Assembly: GCF_000503775.1 (NCBI RefSeq)
Contig: NZ_KI629782.1
Span: 434,001-498,000, forward strand
DNA from: Brevibacillus panacihumi W25
GTDB lineage: Bacteria; Bacillota; Bacilli; Brevibacillales; Brevibacillaceae
Length of the DNA: 64,000 bases
Direction: 5' to 3'
Shown here: piece after piece, positions 27,309 through 35,156 of the stretch
How the letters are laid out: every line of letters starts with the position of its first letter
Position numbering within the stretch: the stretch's first letter is position 1
Position numbers and translations under genes: made by a program
Notes under the pieces: model-generated
What the model was told of the DNA's origin: nothing
The model's database searches: none
What the model saw: the letters and a program-made list of their open reading frames with translations, nothing else

Positions 27309-28196
27309 TTACGCTCGTGGATGCGTTTTGGCATAGATATCCTTGATCCGGGTGCGGGTAACATGGGTATAGATCTGGGTTGTTGAAATATCCGCGTGAC
27401 CGAGCATTTCTTGAACCGACCGCAAATCCGCACCGTTCTCCAGCAAATGGGTAGCAAAGGAGTGCCGCAGGGTATGCGGCGTGATCTCCGTGCGAATATT
27501 TGCCTTCAATGCGTACCGCTTGATGATTTTCCAAAAGCCCTGCCGGGTAATCTGCTTGCCCAGATGGTTCAGAAACAGTCCGGTCTCATCCTTGCCTTTG
27601 ATCAGCTTCGGCCGTCCAGTCATCATGTAGTTGCGGACCATCTGAATCGCTACTGATCCGAGCGGTATAATTCTCTCTTTGGAGCCTTTCCCCATGCATT
27701 TGACAAAGCCCATCTCCAGATTGACATCTGCGACATCTAGACTCACCAGTTCCGAGACGCGAATCCCGGTCGCGTACAACAGCTCCAGCATGGCCTTGTC
27801 GCGAAGTCCTGCCGGATGATTGACCGGTGGACTCTCCAGCAAACGCTCCACTTCTTCGATCGAAAGAACTTTCGGAAGGCGTTTCTCGATTTTGGGAGTC
27901 TCCAGATGGATGGAAGGATCCATGTCCAGGTACTTGTCCCGTACCAGGAACTGATAAAAAGCGCGAATCGAAGCCATATTCCGTGACAAGGTGGCAGTAG
28001 CCCGCCCCTTTTCCCGCAGGAGCAGCAGATATCCGAGGATATGCGTTCGCGCTGAATCCTCGATTCGCACCACGCCTTGTTCCTGCAAATAGGAGGTATA
28101 GGCCACCATATCCCGCTGATAGGATTCCAAGGTGTTGGGAGAAAGCCCCTTCTCTACAGCCAGGAAATGGATAAATTGATCGATCAGACTGTCCAT
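27309..28196 (-). CDS. xerD: Site-specific tyrosine recombinase XerD
   Basis: A 295-residue tyrosine recombinase that acts with its partner at dif sites to resolve chromosome dimers. The N-terminal core-binding domain is [29 protein letters not shown]. The catalytic domain has [13 protein letters not shown] (first Arg), [19 protein letters not shown] (His and second Arg), [16 protein letters not shown] (His and the Tyr nucleophile). The start at ATG 28196 fits the family; a frame 15 codons longer has no binding site. Its place beside yqzK and fur is as in Bacillus (ripX). Confidence 0.95.
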   Translation of the reverse strand: MDSLIDQFIHFLAVEKGLSPNTLESYQRDMVAYTSYLQEQGVVRIEDSARTHILGYLLLLREKGRATATLSRNMASIRAFYQFLVRDKYLDMDPSIHLETPKIEKRLPKVLSIEEVERLLESPPVNHPAGLRDKAMLELLYATGIRVSELVSLDVADVNLEMGFVKCMGKGSKERIIPLGSVAIQMVRNYMMTGRPKLIKGKDETGLFLNHLGKQITRQGFWKIIKRYALKANIRTEITPHTLRHSFATHLLENGADLRSVQEMLGHADISTTQIYTHVTRTRIKDIYAKTHPRA

Positions 28197-28283
28197 GAAG
28201 CCGTCCCCTTCGGATGTTAAGTATCTCGTATTGCATTCCACGTGGATAAAAAAAATCCTCCTTTTCCAGCGAAAAATCTACAC

Positions 28284-28523
28284 TTATTCACCCGTAACAT
28301 AAAAAAGCTGAAGCCTGGTCAGATAGCCCTCCCAATCCTGCGGCTCGGACGAATGAATCAGTTTGACCACTTTGACGGCTTCCCCGTCTGGAACGTGATA
28401 CGGATTGGACGGAAGAAAGGCATGGGATAAAAAGCTAATAATACCATACGACAAAAGCGTGCAAGTGACAAACAGAAGCAGGAAACGAAGTACCTCCATG
28501 AGGCGACGGTACGACACTCGCAT
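28284..28523 (-). CDS. yqzK: YqzK/DUF4227 family small membrane protein
   Basis: A 79-residue protein with one clear transmembrane helix (about 11-33, LRFLLLFVTCTLLSYGIIS) and a short soluble C-terminus with HVPDGEAVKVV. Its place between fur and xerD is that of B. subtilis yqzK, and the membrane-anchor layout agrees. The function is unknown. The start is ATG 28523 with AGGAG about 8 bases upstream; the longer frame starts without a site. Confidence 0.8.
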   Translation of the reverse strand: MRVSYRRLMEVLRFLLLFVTCTLLSYGIISFLSHAFLPSNPYHVPDGEAVKVVKLIHSSEPQDWEGYLTRLQLFYVTGE

Positions 28524-28670
28524 CCGGGCATCTCCTCTCCTCGCGTTTCCTTCCACTATATGCTTTTGTCCCATCGTCCATGACAGGGCTGATCTCGTTG
28601 TATCCGCCATCCAGAAATTCCACATCCTGCTTTAGGTTGCCACAGGCTAACGCTGCCCATAACCGAAAAA

Positions 28671-28699
28671 GAAAAAACTTCTCCGACAAAGAGAAGTTT
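28671..28699 (-). terminator. Terminator after fur
   Basis: AAACTTCTC, a 7-base loop, GAGAAGTTT and TTT on the minus strand, ending 3 bases from the fur stop. Confidence 0.85.
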
Positions 28700-28701
28700 G
28701 C

Positions 28702-29166
28702 TTATTTGAAATCTTCCACATTTACTTTATCAATGCAACGGCTGCAGATCCCATAAAAAGTCAAGCGGTGATCGGTAATGTAAAAGTTGTAAACATTCTT
28801 GACTTTTTCTTCTGCAGAGACGAGCAGGTCTTCAAAAATTTCGTCCACGGTTCCGCAGTGAAGACAGATCAAGTGATGGTGATGATAGGCGGCATTGTCA
28901 TCGCGCAGATCATAGCGAGATACACCGTCGCCGAAATTCATTTTGTGAAGGATTTTCAATTCACTCAACAGCTCCAAGGTCCGATACACCGTGGCCAGCC
29001 CGATTTCAGGCGCTTTATCCTTGACCAGCAGATAAACATCCTCTGCGCTGAGATGATCTTCTTCATTTTCTAATAAAACGCGAACAGTGGCTTCACGTTG
29101 TGGCGTCAACTTGTAGTTTTGTGCATGAAGTTGTTGCTTTATTTTTTCTAACTTTTCTTCCAACAT
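28702..29166 (-). CDS. fur: Ferric uptake regulator family repressor
   Basis: A 154-residue metalloregulator. The N-terminal winged helix includes NYKLTPQREATVRVLLEN and IGLATVYRTLELLSEL. Metal sites are shown by YDLRDDNAAYHHHHLICLHCGTV and the C-terminal CSRC. Genomic position (next to yqzK-xerD) points to Fur rather than PerR or Zur. It represses iron uptake genes when Fe(II) is plentiful. A consensus-like promoter lies 36-65 bases upstream, and a Fur/PerR-type box further up. Confidence 0.93.
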   Translation of the reverse strand: MLEEKLEKIKQQLHAQNYKLTPQREATVRVLLENEEDHLSAEDVYLLVKDKAPEIGLATVYRTLELLSELKILHKMNFGDGVSRYDLRDDNAAYHHHHLICLHCGTVDEIFEDLLVSAEEKVKNVYNFYITDHRLTFYGICSRCIDKVNVEDFK

Positions 29167-29201
29167 TAGTGCCCCTCCCCGCTCGCTTGAAACCTGCTCC
29201 T

Positions 29202-29231
29202 ATTATAGTAGAGGGGTATAGAGTAAGTCAA
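29202..29231 (-). promoter_or_regulatory. Sigma-A promoter of fur
   Basis: TTGACT, 18 bases, then a perfect TATAAT, 36 bases before the fur start on the minus strand. Confidence 0.8.
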
Positions 29232-29248
29232 ATACATAAGTTCTTATC

Positions 29249-29263
29249 TGATAATCATTCTTA
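29249..29263 (-). promoter_or_regulatory. Fur/PerR-type box upstream of fur
   Basis: TGATAATCATTCTTA on the plus strand matches 13 of 15 positions of the Fur 7-1-7 box TGATAATNATTATCA. It lies 18 bases upstream of the fur -35 and overlaps the spoIIM stop. An adjoining ATAAGTTCTTAT palindrome is at 29236-29247. A role in fur autoregulation is inference. Confidence 0.5.
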
Positions 29264-29887
29264 ATTAAGCACAAGCTGCATCAGCCGGGGCGAAACAAAC
29301 GTCTCAAACAGGGAAGCGATCATCAGCACAGCAAGCATGGCGATCACCAGTACCGTGTAGCCCACAAAATGCGGCATGATACCGTCCCGCTTGCTCACCA
29401 GCCTTGTTTTGATCAGACGCAGTGAGAAGGAGATTCCGCTGACGCCTACAATAAACAGCGCCGGGACGACCAGCAGATTTTGCGGCAATACCCCCATCAT
29501 CGCAAATCTGAGTCCTTCCCACTGCATCTGGCTGACGAGGAAGCCGACGGTAAACCCTACGACAACCCCTTTTAAAAACAATATCAGAAGGATCATCGGC
29601 AGTCCGATGATGGAGAGTCCCAGCACCCACATGATTCCGACCGTCTTGGCGTAATGGCCGAATGACTCCTGAAAATGAGGCCGAGATGCGGGTATGCCCT
29701 GCTGGCCCAGATGATGAAAAAAGTACTGCAAAAAACCAAGCAGCTCCTGCTTCTGCGAAAGAGGCAATGATTGCACGAGCACAGCCCCGAAAATAATCCC
29801 CATGGCAAACAGGACTATCGTGAACCAATAGAGCGACTGATGCTCTTTGGCATAGCTTTGGATGGTTTGTCCGATACGTGTACGCAA
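29261..29887 (-). CDS. spoIIM: Stage II sporulation protein M
   Basis: A 208-residue membrane protein with about five helices. SpoIIM forms the SpoIID-SpoIIM-SpoIIP complex in the mother cell, which removes septal peptidoglycan and drives engulfment. The family features LLGFLQYFFHHL, GIMWVLGLSIIGLPMILLILFLKGVVVGFTVGFLV are clear. The start is TTG 29887, 7 bases from GGGAGGGG; a TTG 12 codons upstream lacks a site. It is codirectional with endoQ-nudF upstream and fur downstream. In Bacillus it is under sigma-E; I did not find a convincing sigma-E promoter here. Confidence 0.93.
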   Translation of the reverse strand: MRTRIGQTIQSYAKEHQSLYWFTIVLFAMGIIFGAVLVQSLPLSQKQELLGFLQYFFHHLGQQGIPASRPHFQESFGHYAKTVGIMWVLGLSIIGLPMILLILFLKGVVVGFTVGFLVSQMQWEGLRFAMMGVLPQNLLVVPALFIVGVSGISFSLRLIKTRLVSKRDGIMPHFVGYTVLVIAMLAVLMIASLFETFVSPRLMQLVLN

Positions 29888-29952
29888 GTTGGGTCCCCTC
29901 CCGCTTCGCTGATTACTGTACAACTTATGCGGACGAGTCCTCCCCTATGCCA

Positions 29953-31143
29953 TTAACGGTCCACGATCCTGCCATATGTTCCTGCCGCCCCCGCCTGCAC
30001 TGCCAACCCGCCTTCCCGAGCCCGGACGATCAGCGCGGCTATTTTTTCTCCTGTGACATCTGCCAGATCCTGCTCGGACGCGCGATGCAGGACGTCCATC
30101 TGGGTTCCGAAGGTGGCGTATAGCTTTTGCAAAAGCTTGGGACCCACTCCCGGAATGAACTCCAGTGGTACTTGCTCGACGTATGGCGGGCGAAAGGACG
30201 GATGTTGTCCCAGCTCCCGATCCGCCAACTGCTCAATGCGGGCCGCCACACCCCGCACCACCCGCTTGAAGCCACAAACCGGACAGCGAAGCGAGGAATC
30301 CGGGGGCAAAAGCGTTTGACAGCCCTGACAGGCAGTCAAATGATACTTGCCAAGCTGAGGCGAGAGACCGTAGTTGACTAGGACGCCTCTGCCATCTTCC
30401 CGCTTGAGCGCTTTTCTCCATTCCGTGTAGGAGCGCTCTGCCATCAGAATCGATTGATACTCCCTGCCGATTTTGCCCAGCGAATGGGCATCTGAATTCG
30501 TCAGAAATGTTTTGTCCCACAGCTCCGAAATCTGGTCCGCCATCTGGGTATTGGCGCTTAACCCAAGCTCGACTGCTTCGACCAGCCCCGGATTCATGAC
30601 TTCCCGCATGGAATCCGTGCAGCTGCCGTACAGCCCTTTATGCGGGGTGAAAATATGCGCCGGAACGACCGTTCCTCCCAGCTCGCTGGCGATCTCCTGC
30701 AGATCCTGAATGCTGGCATGGATTCGTTGGGAGCTGAGATGAACATTTTTACAACGGGCACTCAACCATCGGGTAAAAGCCTGCATCGCAGCCAGGGTAG
30801 GCAAATACACGAGGAAATGGGCTTCCCCTCTTCCCTCCTCTTTGATCTCTACCTCGCAGCCGAGGATCAATACCGTCTGCTGAAACGCAATGCCCCCCGC
30901 ATCAAGCTCTCGCGCCTCGCCTTGGGAAATCAAGTCGAGAAGCTCTTCCTGAACCTCCGGGGAGTGAGCGTCAATGACACCGATCATTTCCATCCCTTTT
31001 CGATTCGAGGCTTCCTCCAAGATCCGCGTGATCGTCATGGAGCGGGAAGCCGTAATTTTTACCGGTCTACCGGAACGGGTCCCGCCGATGTGGATATGCA
31101 TATCACAAAAAAACGGCTTCCATGGATGACTTTTCTTATCCAT
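29953..31143 (-). CDS. Endonuclease Q (PHP-domain, YqxK-type)
   Basis: A 396-residue protein. An N-terminal PHP metal-dependent phosphoesterase domain begins FFCDMHIHIGGTRSG and has TVVPAHIFTPHKGLYGSC and FLTNSDAHS. A zinc ribbon follows (CQGCQTLL...CPVCGF), then a C-terminal helix-hairpin-helix (PLEFIPGVGPKLLQKLYATFG). This order matches endonuclease Q, which nicks DNA 5-prime of deaminated bases (hypoxanthine, uracil) in archaea and some Bacillus. It would repair deamination damage, useful in dormant spores. ATG 31143 overlaps the nudF stop by 8 bases, so the two are coupled. Confidence 0.88.
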   Translation of the reverse strand: MDKKSHPWKPFFCDMHIHIGGTRSGRPVKITASRSMTITRILEEASNRKGMEMIGVIDAHSPEVQEELLDLISQGEARELDAGGIAFQQTVLILGCEVEIKEEGRGEAHFLVYLPTLAAMQAFTRWLSARCKNVHLSSQRIHASIQDLQEIASELGGTVVPAHIFTPHKGLYGSCTDSMREVMNPGLVEAVELGLSANTQMADQISELWDKTFLTNSDAHSLGKIGREYQSILMAERSYTEWRKALKREDGRGVLVNYGLSPQLGKYHLTACQGCQTLLPPDSSLRCPVCGFKRVVRGVAARIEQLADRELGQHPSFRPPYVEQVPLEFIPGVGPKLLQKLYATFGTQMDVLHRASEQDLADVTGEKIAALIVRAREGGLAVQAGAAGTYGRIVDR

Positions 31144-31699
31144 TGGCACGGAGCAATCGGTTCTCCCAGGCGAACAGGGCAACGATTGTCTTGGCATCAC
31201 AAATTTCTCCCGTACGATGAAGCTCATGAGCTTCATCCAAAGTCAGCTCGATCATGTCGACGAATTCATCCTCGTCTGGGCGGCTCTCCCCTTTGGTCAA
31301 GCCTGTCGCCACGTAGACATGCAGCAGCTCATCCGCAAAGCCGGGAGATGTATAGAAGGAACTAAGCTTTTCATAATGGCGCGCGGTATACCCGGTCTCT
31401 TCCTCCAGTTCGCGCTTGGCGCAGTCAAGCGGATCTTCCCCCCGCTCCAATTTGCCAGCGGGTATCTCCACGATCGCTTTCTCCAAAGGCTTGCGAAACT
31501 GGCGGACCACGACCAGCTTGCCATCCTCTGTCAAAGGAATGACTGCCACTGCTCCCTGATGTTTGACGATCTCCCTTTTGGCTGTATTTCCGTTCGGCAG
31601 CAACACTTCATCGACCTGCACCTTGATGATGCGGCCGTCATAGATAGGCTGCGTAGAAATGGTTTTCTCAAAAAGATGATTCTGTTGTCGTTGACTCAC
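31136..31699 (-). CDS. nudF: ADP-ribose pyrophosphatase (Nudix)
   Basis: A 187-residue Nudix hydrolase that cleaves ADP-ribose to AMP and ribose-5-phosphate. The Nudix box is GEDPLDCAKRELEEETGY within PAGKLERGEDP..., with the expected Gly, Glu, Arg-Glu and Glu-Glu residues. The upstream region VVRQFRKPLEKAIVEIPAGK is typical of NudF. It is the first gene of a nudF-endoQ pair. The gene is divergent from mciZ, whose promoter region it shares, as in B. subtilis. Confidence 0.93.
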   Translation of the reverse strand: MSQRQQNHLFEKTISTQPIYDGRIIKVQVDEVLLPNGNTAKREIVKHQGAVAVIPLTEDGKLVVVRQFRKPLEKAIVEIPAGKLERGEDPLDCAKRELEEETGYTARHYEKLSSFYTSPGFADELLHVYVATGLTKGESRPDEDEFVDMIELTLDEAHELHRTGEICDAKTIVALFAWENRLLRANG

Positions 31700-31726
31700 G
31701 TTTATCCTCCTCGATTACAAATCTGG

Positions 31727-31755
31727 TTCTATTCGCATAAAAACCTCCATAGGCT
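31727..31755 (+). promoter_or_regulatory. Candidate sigma-E promoter of mciZ
   Basis: TTCTATT, 14 bases, CATAGGCT: 5 of 7 to the -35 KMATATT and 6 of 8 to the -10 CATACACT. Position (43 bases before the start) and the mother-cell role of MciZ fit, but the match is modest. Confidence 0.3.
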
Positions 31756-31798
31756 GGAAGCATGAAGCCTGTCCACACTATTGTATCGGAGGAGATCA

Positions 31799-31942
31799 AT
31801 GATGAAAACCTATGTTGGCGAAAAGGAACTGCGCATGGTCGGCAAAGCATGGGAAATCAGAGCAGCCCTTCGTTCCTGGTCAAATAAAGACCTAACGCTG
31901 CAAGCATATCTGGCGAAGCGGAGCAATCCGAACCGGCGTTAA
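31799..31942 (+). CDS. mciZ: MciZ, mother-cell inhibitor of FtsZ (long variant)
   Basis: A 47-residue peptide on the plus strand, too short for most ORF lists. Its core MVGKAWEIRAALRSW matches the B. subtilis MciZ core (LVGKAWEIRAKLKEY). MciZ binds the C-terminal subdomain of FtsZ and caps filaments, blocking a second division in the mother cell. The neighbour nudF is as in B. subtilis. GGAGGAG is 5 bases from the first of two ATGs. The peptide is longer than the 40-residue B. subtilis form, with a basic tail (AKRSNPNRR). The last 86 bases overlap the DUF3866 gene antisense. Identity is from remembered sequence and context. Confidence 0.85.
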   Translation: MMKTYVGEKELRMVGKAWEIRAALRSWSNKDLTLQAYLAKRSNPNRR

Positions 31943-33056
31943 TGCGTTCCTTTATATAGCCTAGACTCAAGACTGCCTGGTCTGCTGCCAGGACAGCAGT
32001 CAGAAACGGAATAGGGTCCTCACGCCAACCGCGCCCCATCGACGCAAATGGTAGGCCATACTCCTGTTCCAGATCTGCAAGGCGTGTTTCGGATCCGCAC
32101 TCTCCCCAGACCACCACATGCTTATTCGACTCTTGAAACGAAGCGATTTGTGATCTCATCAGCTGCTCTCGATCACCGCCTGTTTTCGGCATAAGCAAGA
32201 GAACAGGCCGCAGGACATAGCGCCCAAGAATCGCCAGAGTATGATGGCTGACTCCTCGATGGCGGGGTCTGGGATCGGCAAAGCTGAGCCGCGGCAAAAA
32301 GTACGGGATTCCGCCCAACACAGACACTGCATGGACCACTTCCGACAGTTGCACGCCGGAGAACCCATATGGGGTACCTGTACCGGCCACACCTGGCCCC
32401 AGCATGCAAAGAATGACATCTGCCTTCTCAATATGACGGGCTGCCAGCAAGCCGCTGTGGATCGTGACAGCTTCCCGATCTCCCCCCCAGGCATGACCCG
32501 TGGTGATAACCGCGTCCAGCATCCCCTTTGCTTTTAGCTGCTGGACATGCCGGCTCATGGAGGCGGGCAACGACGCCGCATCTGGCATCACATAGGCTAT
32601 TCTGCCCATTTTCCCGTGACATTTCAAAGCCGCAGCAACGACAGGAAGCAAGCTATGCAGTTCGCCGATAATGACGGGTGTAGCCTCCAAAGAAAGATCC
32701 TCACGCAAAAAAAGCTGGTGAAATGGGCTTGCCTGTTCTTCGACCGTATCGACGGCAAGCTGCCACGGAGCATAGCGCATTTTCATCACGTGGCCCCAGT
32801 TCCCCTGCGCGAGATCTCGCTCCGTGTGATCCCCTGCTTTCGCCACGACCAGGTGAAAGCCGCCAGTACCCAGCTTCAAACGGATAGCCGTTGTATTGAG
32901 AATCAGCATTTCTCCTGGCTCGTATGATTCATCAGCGAACGAGATGGCCTGCGCAGTTTCTTTTTGTTCTCCCTCACCAAGCTGTACTTCGATGATTTGC
33001 ATTCCCTGGCGTTTCTCCATGACTCTTGAGACCATTCCTACAGCCATTCGAAGCAT
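31857..33056 (-). CDS. DUF3866 family protein
   Basis: A 399-residue protein of unknown function. It opens with a small beta-rich region (IIEVQLGEGEQKETAQAISF...GEMLILNTTA). The main domain contains VVAAALKCHGKMGRIAYVMPDAASLPASMSRHVQQL, LDAVITTGHAWGGDREAVTIHSGLLAARHIEKADVILCMLGPGVAGTGTPYGFSG and the C-terminal LSLGYIKERINAGSDCSASPDMLAALG. The Gly-rich middle suggests a nucleotide- or sugar-binding fold, but no catalysis can be named. ATG start with GGGGG 7 bases before. Its 3-prime end runs antisense across the last part of mciZ. Confidence 0.85.
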   Translation of the reverse strand: MLRMAVGMVSRVMEKRQGMQIIEVQLGEGEQKETAQAISFADESYEPGEMLILNTTAIRLKLGTGGFHLVVAKAGDHTERDLAQGNWGHVMKMRYAPWQLAVDTVEEQASPFHQLFLREDLSLEATPVIIGELHSLLPVVAAALKCHGKMGRIAYVMPDAASLPASMSRHVQQLKAKGMLDAVITTGHAWGGDREAVTIHSGLLAARHIEKADVILCMLGPGVAGTGTPYGFSGVQLSEVVHAVSVLGGIPYFLPRLSFADPRPRHRGVSHHTLAILGRYVLRPVLLLMPKTGGDREQLMRSQIASFQESNKHVVVWGECGSETRLADLEQEYGLPFASMGRGWREDPIPFLTAVLAADQAVLSLGYIKERINAGSDCSASPDMLAALGLYLTRNEGLL

Positions 33057-33164
33057 TCCCGTTCCCCCTTCCCGTTACCATGTATTCTGCTCTTTGCCTT
33101 GATATCCGCAGACCACCCTTCTTACCATTCTATGTCCATGCAGGCCCGTCCCACTCACTGGAAC

Positions 33165-33200
33165 GAAAAAAAGTCGGAACTCCCGAAGGAGATCCGACTT
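33165..33200 (-). terminator. Terminator after the peptidase gene
   Basis: AAGTCGGA-T-CTCC, a TTCG loop, GGAG-T-TCCGACTT then TTTTTT on the minus strand, 17 bases past the stop. Strong. Confidence 0.9.
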
Positions 33201-33216
33201 GTTGCTACCCTTATTG

Positions 33217-34332
33217 TTATTTTTGCACTGCCTGAATAACCGCAAGCACCAGCTCGGCAGCCTTGTTCAATTCTGCAATCGGCATGCGCTCGTTCTTGGT
33301 ATGAATCTCTTCATAGCCGATCGCGAAGTTGACGCTTGGCACATTGTAGCCGTTGAACACATTCCCGTCGCTGCCGCCGCCGCTCGCCACCAGTTCAGGA
33401 TTGCGTCCAATGCTTTTCACAGCTGCGATCGCTTTTTGGACAACAGGTGTCTCTTCGCTGAATTTGTAGCCATGGTACATGAAAATGACGTCATTCTCGC
33501 AGGTAGCGCCCATTTCTGCTGCCGCCTCTTCAAAAGCAGTCGTCATTTTTTTCACTTGGGCTTCCAGTTTGTCCATCACCAGGCTGCGGGCTTCGGACCA
33601 GACTTCCACGTAATCGGTGACGATATTGTAGGCCTTTCCGCCCTCGAAGCGGCCAATATTGGCTGTTGTATCTTCATCGATACGACCCAACGGCATCCTC
33701 GAAATCGCCTTGCTAGCCACCGTGATCGCGCTGATTCCGTCCTCGGGATTGACACCTGCATGCGCCGCTTTGCCGTGGATTTTCGTCACGATGCGGTATT
33801 GACCCGCACCAGCTACCGTAATTTTACCGACTGGCCCCTCCGAATCCAGGATAAAGCCCATCTCGGCTTTCAGCAGGCTTGCATCCATCGCACGGGAACC
33901 GACCAATCCGGATTCTTCGCCAACCGTCAGGACAACCTGGATGGTCGGATGCGGGAGGTTCTGTTCTTTCAGCGTGCGAATTCCCTCAAAAATGGCTGCG
34001 ATGCCCGCTTTATCGTCTGCTCCGAGGATCGTGGTTCCATCCGAGTAGACATAGCCATCGCGGATTTGCGGCTTAATTCCATTTCCTGGAACAACCGTGT
34101 CCATATGGCTGCTGAACAAGATTGTTGGCCCGCTTCCCGTCCCTTCCAGGGTGGCAATCAGATTGTTGCCCCCATGTCCGGTCTTGGCTGCTGCGTCATC
34201 CTCTTCAACCGTGAATCCCATCGCAGTCAACTTTTCTTTCAGCACTTTGTTGATCTGCGCTTCGTTTTTCGTCTCGCTGTCAATCTGGACAAGCTCTAAA
34301 AACTCGTTTAACAAACGCTCTTGATTAATCAC
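33217..34332 (-). CDS. M20 family peptidase, PepT-like (YqjE type)
   Basis: A 371-residue zinc aminopeptidase-type enzyme of the M20/M42 clan. Metal and catalytic residues are seen in LFSSHMDTVVPG (His-Met-Asp), GTTILGADDKAGIAAIF (bridging Asp), LTVGEESGLVGSRAMD (Glu-Glu) and ILDSEGPVG. The dimerisation lid lies between. B. subtilis YqjE is also about 371 residues. The GTG at 34332 is favoured, 8 bases from GGAGG; an ATG two codons upstream is only 2 bases from it. It probably releases amino acids from small peptides in the cytoplasm. It lies next to mce, as yqjE is near yqjC in Bacillus. Confidence 0.88.
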   Translation of the reverse strand: MINQERLLNEFLELVQIDSETKNEAQINKVLKEKLTAMGFTVEEDDAAAKTGHGGNNLIATLEGTGSGPTILFSSHMDTVVPGNGIKPQIRDGYVYSDGTTILGADDKAGIAAIFEGIRTLKEQNLPHPTIQVVLTVGEESGLVGSRAMDASLLKAEMGFILDSEGPVGKITVAGAGQYRIVTKIHGKAAHAGVNPEDGISAITVASKAISRMPLGRIDEDTTANIGRFEGGKAYNIVTDYVEVWSEARSLVMDKLEAQVKKMTTAFEEAAAEMGATCENDVIFMYHGYKFSEETPVVQKAIAAVKSIGRNPELVASGGGSDGNVFNGYNVPSVNFAIGYEEIHTKNERMPIAELNKAAELVLAVIQAVQK

Positions 34333-34419
34333 AGGCATAACCTCCAGATCATGCTCCAATTTGGGTATGTACGCTACTCTTCCAGTATACAGCAAAAAAA
34401 TTTTCTCGACCACGTTCTC

Positions 34420-34851
34420 TCAATCGAGGTGAGGCTCTTCCTTCTGGGGATATTGACAAAGCTCATACAAAACGCCATGAGCTGCCTTCGGATGCAGGAA
34501 TGCGATCAAGGCGTTGTGCGCCCCTTCTTTGGGCTGTTCATGAATCAGCGGAACTCCGTTTTCCTTCAATCGGTCCAGTCGGGCTTGCACATCCTCCACA
34601 TCCAGCGCAATATGGTGGATCCCCTCCCCGCGTTTCTCGATGAACTTGGCGATAGCGCTTTCAGAAGTCAGCGGCTCCAGCAATTCGATCCTGCTTTCCC
34701 CAATTTCCAGAAATGCGACTTTCACCTGTTCACTTGGCACGACTTCTGTACCGAGCAGCTTCAACCCCAGATGCTCCGTATAAAAGGGAAGGGAATCTTC
34801 CAGGCTTTTCACGGCAATTCCAATATGGGCGATCTTATTGGGTGCTGTCAA
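34420..34851 (-). CDS. mce: Methylmalonyl-CoA epimerase
   Basis: A 143-residue vicinal-oxygen-chelate protein. It has two beta-alpha-beta-beta-beta units: IAHIGIAVKSLEDSLPFYTEHLGLKLLG and GIHHIALDVEDVQARLDRLKENGV. The metal ligands are His in AHIGIAV, Gln in PSEQVKVAF, His in IHHIALDV and Glu in LYELCQ. It converts (R)- and (S)-methylmalonyl-CoA, linking odd-chain and branched-chain breakdown to succinyl-CoA; the bkd operon nearby makes the same link. Start TTG 34851, 7 bases from AGAGGTGG, gives the family N-terminus. Confidence 0.88.
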   Translation of the reverse strand: MTAPNKIAHIGIAVKSLEDSLPFYTEHLGLKLLGTEVVPSEQVKVAFLEIGESRIELLEPLTSESAIAKFIEKRGEGIHHIALDVEDVQARLDRLKENGVPLIHEQPKEGAHNALIAFLHPKAAHGVLYELCQYPQKEEPHLD

Positions 34852-35009
34852 TGTTCTTCCACCTCTTCTCGTAATTGTTGCCTCCGCTTGAACAGTTGGG
34901 TACAATTTGTGGTAGTCTATCCCTATTTATTCTAGCACAGCTTCTGAACGATAAAATGGCGAATCCACTAGCATGAACTAATTATATGCGCGAGAGGAGG
35001 GATATTCCA

Positions 35010-35096
35010 TTGAAGCAGTCTGCCGTAGCCAAAGCGCTGATCGTAGTCCTGGTCATTTCTTTGGTTGTTCCGATGTTTTTCACTTTTCCCTGGTAA
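35010..35096 (+). CDS. Putative 28-residue single-pass membrane peptide
   Basis: A TTG-started frame of 28 codons on the plus strand behind GGAGGG (about 8-10 bases upstream). It reads MKQSAVAKALIVVLVISLVV and then a Pro/Phe-rich end (PMFFTFPW): two lysines, one membrane helix, almost no outside part. A strong terminator starts right after the stop and works on this strand, which supports a real transcript. I do not recognise the family. Similar layout to Prli42-type stressosome peptides, but the motif match is not convincing. Confidence 0.5.
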   Translation: MKQSAVAKALIVVLVISLVVPMFFTFPW

Positions 35097-35142
35097 AAAG
35101 CTGAGGCCACCCTGTCTAGCGACATGAGGTGGCCTCTTTTTT
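35097..35142. terminator. Bidirectional terminator
   Basis: GAGGCCACC, a 16-base loop, GGTGGCCTC, with TTTTTT on the plus side and, on the minus side, AGCTTTTT. It serves both the small peptide (plus) and the secreted repeat protein (minus). Confidence 0.85.
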
Positions 35143-35156
35143 AGTACTGCCAAATT

